A stretch of DNA of 64,000 nt from DASYVD01 sp050693035 (GTDB taxonomy: Bacteria; Actinomycetota; UBA4738; CALAEC01), in contig JBOGWB010000086.1 of NCBI GenBank assembly GCA_050693035.1, forward strand, positions 1-64,000, read 5' to 3'. Positions 61,794 to 64,000 of the stretch are shown here, piece by piece. The notes below the pieces were generated by a model. It was not told where the DNA came from and ran no database searches. It saw only the letters and a program-made list of their open reading frames with translations. How positions within the stretch are numbered: the stretch's first letter is position 1; the number at the start of each line of letters is the position of its first letter. A program made the translations under genes and the position numbers.

Positions 61794-63542
61794 ATGGCCC
61801 CCCGGGACGAGCCGCCCTTTCGCCAGAAGCTCCGCCGGCGCCTCGCCGTGTCGCGGGGGGACGAGCCGGCCGACCTGGTGATCCGAGGCGGACGGGTCCT
61901 CTCGGTGTTCACGGGCGAGCTGCTCGAGGCCGACGTCGCGGTGGCCGGAGAGCACGTGGCGGGCGTGGGCCGCTACGACGACGGCAGGCAGACCGTGGAT
62001 GCCTCCGGCCTCGTTCTCCTTCCCGGTTTCATCGACGGGCACATGCACATCGAGTCCACGAAGCTCATGGTGGACGAGTTCGCGAGAGCCGCGCTGCCGT
62101 GGGGGACCACCACGGTCGTCCTCGACCCCCACGAGATCGCCAACGTGTTCGGTCTGGACGGAGTTCGGGCCATCCTGGCGTCGGCCGATGCGGTGCCCCT
62201 CGACTACTACGTGATGGTGTCCTCCTGCGTACCGGCGTCGGCATTCGAGTCGAGCGCCCACACCGTAACCGCCGAGGATATCGCCCGGTTCCTGGAAGAG
62301 GAGCCGCGGGCGCTCGGGGTCGCCGAGATGATGAACTTCCCTTCCGTGGTCCGGGGCGACGACGACGCGCTGTCCAAGCTCGAAGCGGCGCGGTTGGCGG
62401 GCGGTGGGCACGTCGATGGGCACGCACCGGGACTCTCCGGCCGCGACCTGAACGCCTATATCGCTGCCGGAGTACGAAGCGACCACGAGTGCACGACGTA
62501 CCAGGAGGCGTTGGAGAAGCGTCGCCTGGGGATGTGGATCATGATCCGAGAGGGGTCCGCGGCCCGGAACCTCGAAGCTCTCCTCCCTCTGGTGCTCGAG
62601 CTTGGTCCGGGGAACTCCATGCTCTGTACCGATGATCGGGAGCCCGACCAGTTGTTGCGCGAAGGCCACATCAACGACGTCATGCGCAGAGCGGTGGTGC
62701 TGGGGTGCCCTCCGGCCGAGGCGGTGGTGATGGGAACCCTCAACGCTGCTCGCTATCACCGTCTCCACGAGCATGGCGCCTTGGCTCCCGGCTACCTCGC
62801 CGACATCGTGACGGTGGAAGACCTGGAACGGTTTCGACCAGTCAAGGTCTGGAAGCGCGGCCGGTTGGTGGCGCAAGACGGTCGGGCCGCGGACATCCCC
62901 CGGGTGGCGGCTCCGGATTGGATGCGGGGCAGCGTGCGCGTGCCCGCCCTCACGGCCGGCGACTTCCGAATGGAGGCCGGAGGCCGGGTGCGAGTGATCG
63001 GAGTGGACGCGGGAGAGATCGTGACCCGGGCCCTGGTCCTCGAGCCCGCCAGGCGCGACGGCGAAGCCGTCGCCGATCCCGGACGAGACCTGGCCAAGGC
63101 GGCGGTCGTCGAGCGCCACAAGGGAACGGGGCGGATCGGTCTTGGCTTCGTGCAGGGGTTCGGCCTCAGGCGCGGAGCCCTGGCTTCCACGCACGCTCAC
63201 GACGCTCACAACGTCGTGGTCGTCGGGGTCGACGATACGGACATGGCAGTGGCGGTGAACCGGCTCGCGGAGATCGGCGGTGGCCAGGTGGCGGTGGCCG
63301 GCGGGCACGTGTTGGGGGAGGTGCCCTGCCCCATCGGAGGGCTCATATCGGACCGGCCGGTGGAGGAGGTGGCGGCCGCCGTCGAGCACATGGAGAAGGC
63401 CGCCTCAGAGCTTGGAGTCATCATCCAGTCCCCGTTCATGGCCATCTCGTTCCTGGCCCTCTCGGTGGTCCCCGAGCTCAAGCTGACCGACCTTGGCCTG
63501 GTCGATGCGGTGAAGTTCGAGCTCGTCCCGCTGGAGGCGTAG
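61794..63542 (+). CDS. ade: adenine deaminase
   Basis: 582 residues from ATG 61794. PGFIDGHMHIESTKLMVDEF binds the metals, DPHEIANVFG and VDGHAPGLSGRDLNAYIAAG follow, and MLCTDDREPDQLL has the catalytic Asp. The C-terminal domain ends with GHVLGEVPCPIGGLISDRPV, typical of Ade. It deaminates adenine to hypoxanthine, feeding the hydroxylases of the neighbouring operon. It is divergent from the acetyltransferase gene. Confidence 0.9.
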   Translation: MAPRDEPPFRQKLRRRLAVSRGDEPADLVIRGGRVLSVFTGELLEADVAVAGEHVAGVGRYDDGRQTVDASGLVLLPGFIDGHMHIESTKLMVDEFARAALPWGTTTVVLDPHEIANVFGLDGVRAILASADAVPLDYYVMVSSCVPASAFESSAHTVTAEDIARFLEEEPRALGVAEMMNFPSVVRGDDDALSKLEAARLAGGGHVDGHAPGLSGRDLNAYIAAGVRSDHECTTYQEALEKRRLGMWIMIREGSAARNLEALLPLVLELGPGNSMLCTDDREPDQLLREGHINDVMRRAVVLGCPPAEAVVMGTLNAARYHRLHEHGALAPGYLADIVTVEDLERFRPVKVWKRGRLVAQDGRAADIPRVAAPDWMRGSVRVPALTAGDFRMEAGGRVRVIGVDAGEIVTRALVLEPARRDGEAVADPGRDLAKAAVVERHKGTGRIGLGFVQGFGLRRGALASTHAHDAHNVVVVGVDDTDMAVAVNRLAEIGGGQVAVAGGHVLGEVPCPIGGLISDRPVEEVAAAVEHMEKAASELGVIIQSPFMAISFLALSVVPELKLTDLGLVDAVKFELVPLEA

Positions 63543-63567
63543 CGCCCCCGCTCCGCATAGGATTCTC

Positions 63568-64000
63568 GTGGCCATGCTCGGGCGCGTCGACGAACTGATC
63601 CGCCGGACCCCGGCCACCCGCGACCGGTACATGGACTTCCTCCGGGCCTTCAGCATCCTCGTCGTGGTCTTCGGCCACTGGCTGATCGGGATGATCTACT
63701 GGCGCGATGGCGTCATCGGGACCAGGAGCGCCATCGGCGTGACGAATTGGGCGTGGGCCCTCACCTGGCTGCTCCAGGTCATGCCGATCTTCTTCTTCGT
63801 CGGCGGATTCTCGAACTACGTGACGCTTCGGTCGGCCCGCCGCGAGGGCCTGTCCACGTGGAGCTGGACCCGAACCCGCCTGATGCGACTCTTCGCCCCC
63901 AGCCTGATCTTCATCGGTGTGTGGGTCGTGATCCAGGTCGTGCTGCACCTCGGCGACGTTGGCGCCCAGACCACACCCTTCCTCCGAGGGGTGCGTCCCC
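63568..64000 (+). CDS. acyltransferase family membrane protein, N-terminal part
   Basis: The window ends inside this gene after 144 codons. From GTG 63568 (or ATG 63574) it reads RYMDFLRAFSILVVVFGHWL, the first helix of acyltransferase-3 family proteins with the conserved R and H. Two more helices follow, VMPIFFFVGGFSNYVTLRSA and LFAPSLIFIGVWVVIQVVL. The family O-acylates surface polymers or lipids. The remainder lies outside the window. Confidence 0.75.
   Translation, partial: MAMLGRVDELIRRTPATRDRYMDFLRAFSILVVVFGHWLIGMIYWRDGVIGTRSAIGVTNWAWALTWLLQVMPIFFFVGGFSNYVTLRSARREGLSTWSWTRTRLMRLFAPSLIFIGVWVVIQVVLHLGDVGAQTTPFLRGVRP

Noticed and set aside
60930..63389. 819-codon open frame on the minus strand opposite adenine deaminase
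   Set aside because: It mirrors the codon pattern of ade and ygeW on the other strand, has no domain-like motifs and is very rich in Arg, Gly, His and Val. High-GC shadow.

Overview
High-GC chromosomal segment with short intergenic gaps, many GTG starts and many 4-base gene overlaps. An F420/LLM-type oxidoreductase, ECF sigma/anti-sigma pairs, a MoxR/DUF58/DUF4129 cluster, an actinobacterial-style ArsR, a GerMN/Gmad2 lipoprotein and a tRNA without encoded CCA together suggest an uncultivated member of Actinomycetota. That placement is an inference, and Chloroflexota is not excluded.

Region 1 (1-16 kb) is accessory and scarred. It opens with the 3' end of a tRNA followed by a decayed recombinase tail. 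Then come a two-ATPase FtsX-type ABC transporter and a compact, visibly lower-GC cassette at 5138-7491. The cassette has two winged-helix proteins, three paralogous sigma-region-4-like mini-proteins, a Swt1-like HEPN protein with an R-x4-H motif, and an AlbA_2 (Schlafen-type) domain. A family-4-like uracil-DNA glycosylase follows. Degenerate copies of the tRNA-end sequence recur near 8.7 and 15.9 kb, which suggests integration scars. The rest of the region holds lipoproteins, an ECF sigma pair, a GH16-like protein with an altered catalytic motif and a BNR-repeat secreted protein.

Region 2 (16-40 kb) is mostly ordinary chromosome. It holds a second sigma/anti-sigma pair, a membrane protein, then DUF4129, a frameshifted DUF4350 gene, MoxR and DUF58, with SpoIIM and RDD proteins alongside. 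Further on are an MFS transporter, a class-I glutamine amidotransferase-type hydrolase, a GH15 enzyme, soluble transhydrogenase, a double-hotdog protein, a CapA-like protein and threonine synthase. An arsR faces a 24-residue cysteine-pair peptide across a repeat-containing promoter. Two sulfite-oxidase-type molybdoenzymes follow, one fused to a cytochrome-b-like membrane domain.

Region 3 (40-64 kb) is a molybdenum-hydroxylase and purine-catabolism supercluster. It combines cofactor maturation (MocA, XdhC, a Mog-XdhC fusion, a MoaD-MoaE fusion, MoeA, MoaC) with two xanthine-dehydrogenase-type hydroxylases. It also carries SsnA, 8-oxoguanine deaminase-like and adenine deaminases, YgeY, the YgeW carbamoyltransferase and an LLM-family flavin enzyme. 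Adenine and 8-oxoguanine would be deaminated, the products hydroxylated by the molybdoenzymes, and later intermediates handled by YgeY and YgeW. The composition resembles the ygeW-ygeY-ssnA-xdhD purine genes of anaerobic bacteria. The window ends inside an acyltransferase gene.
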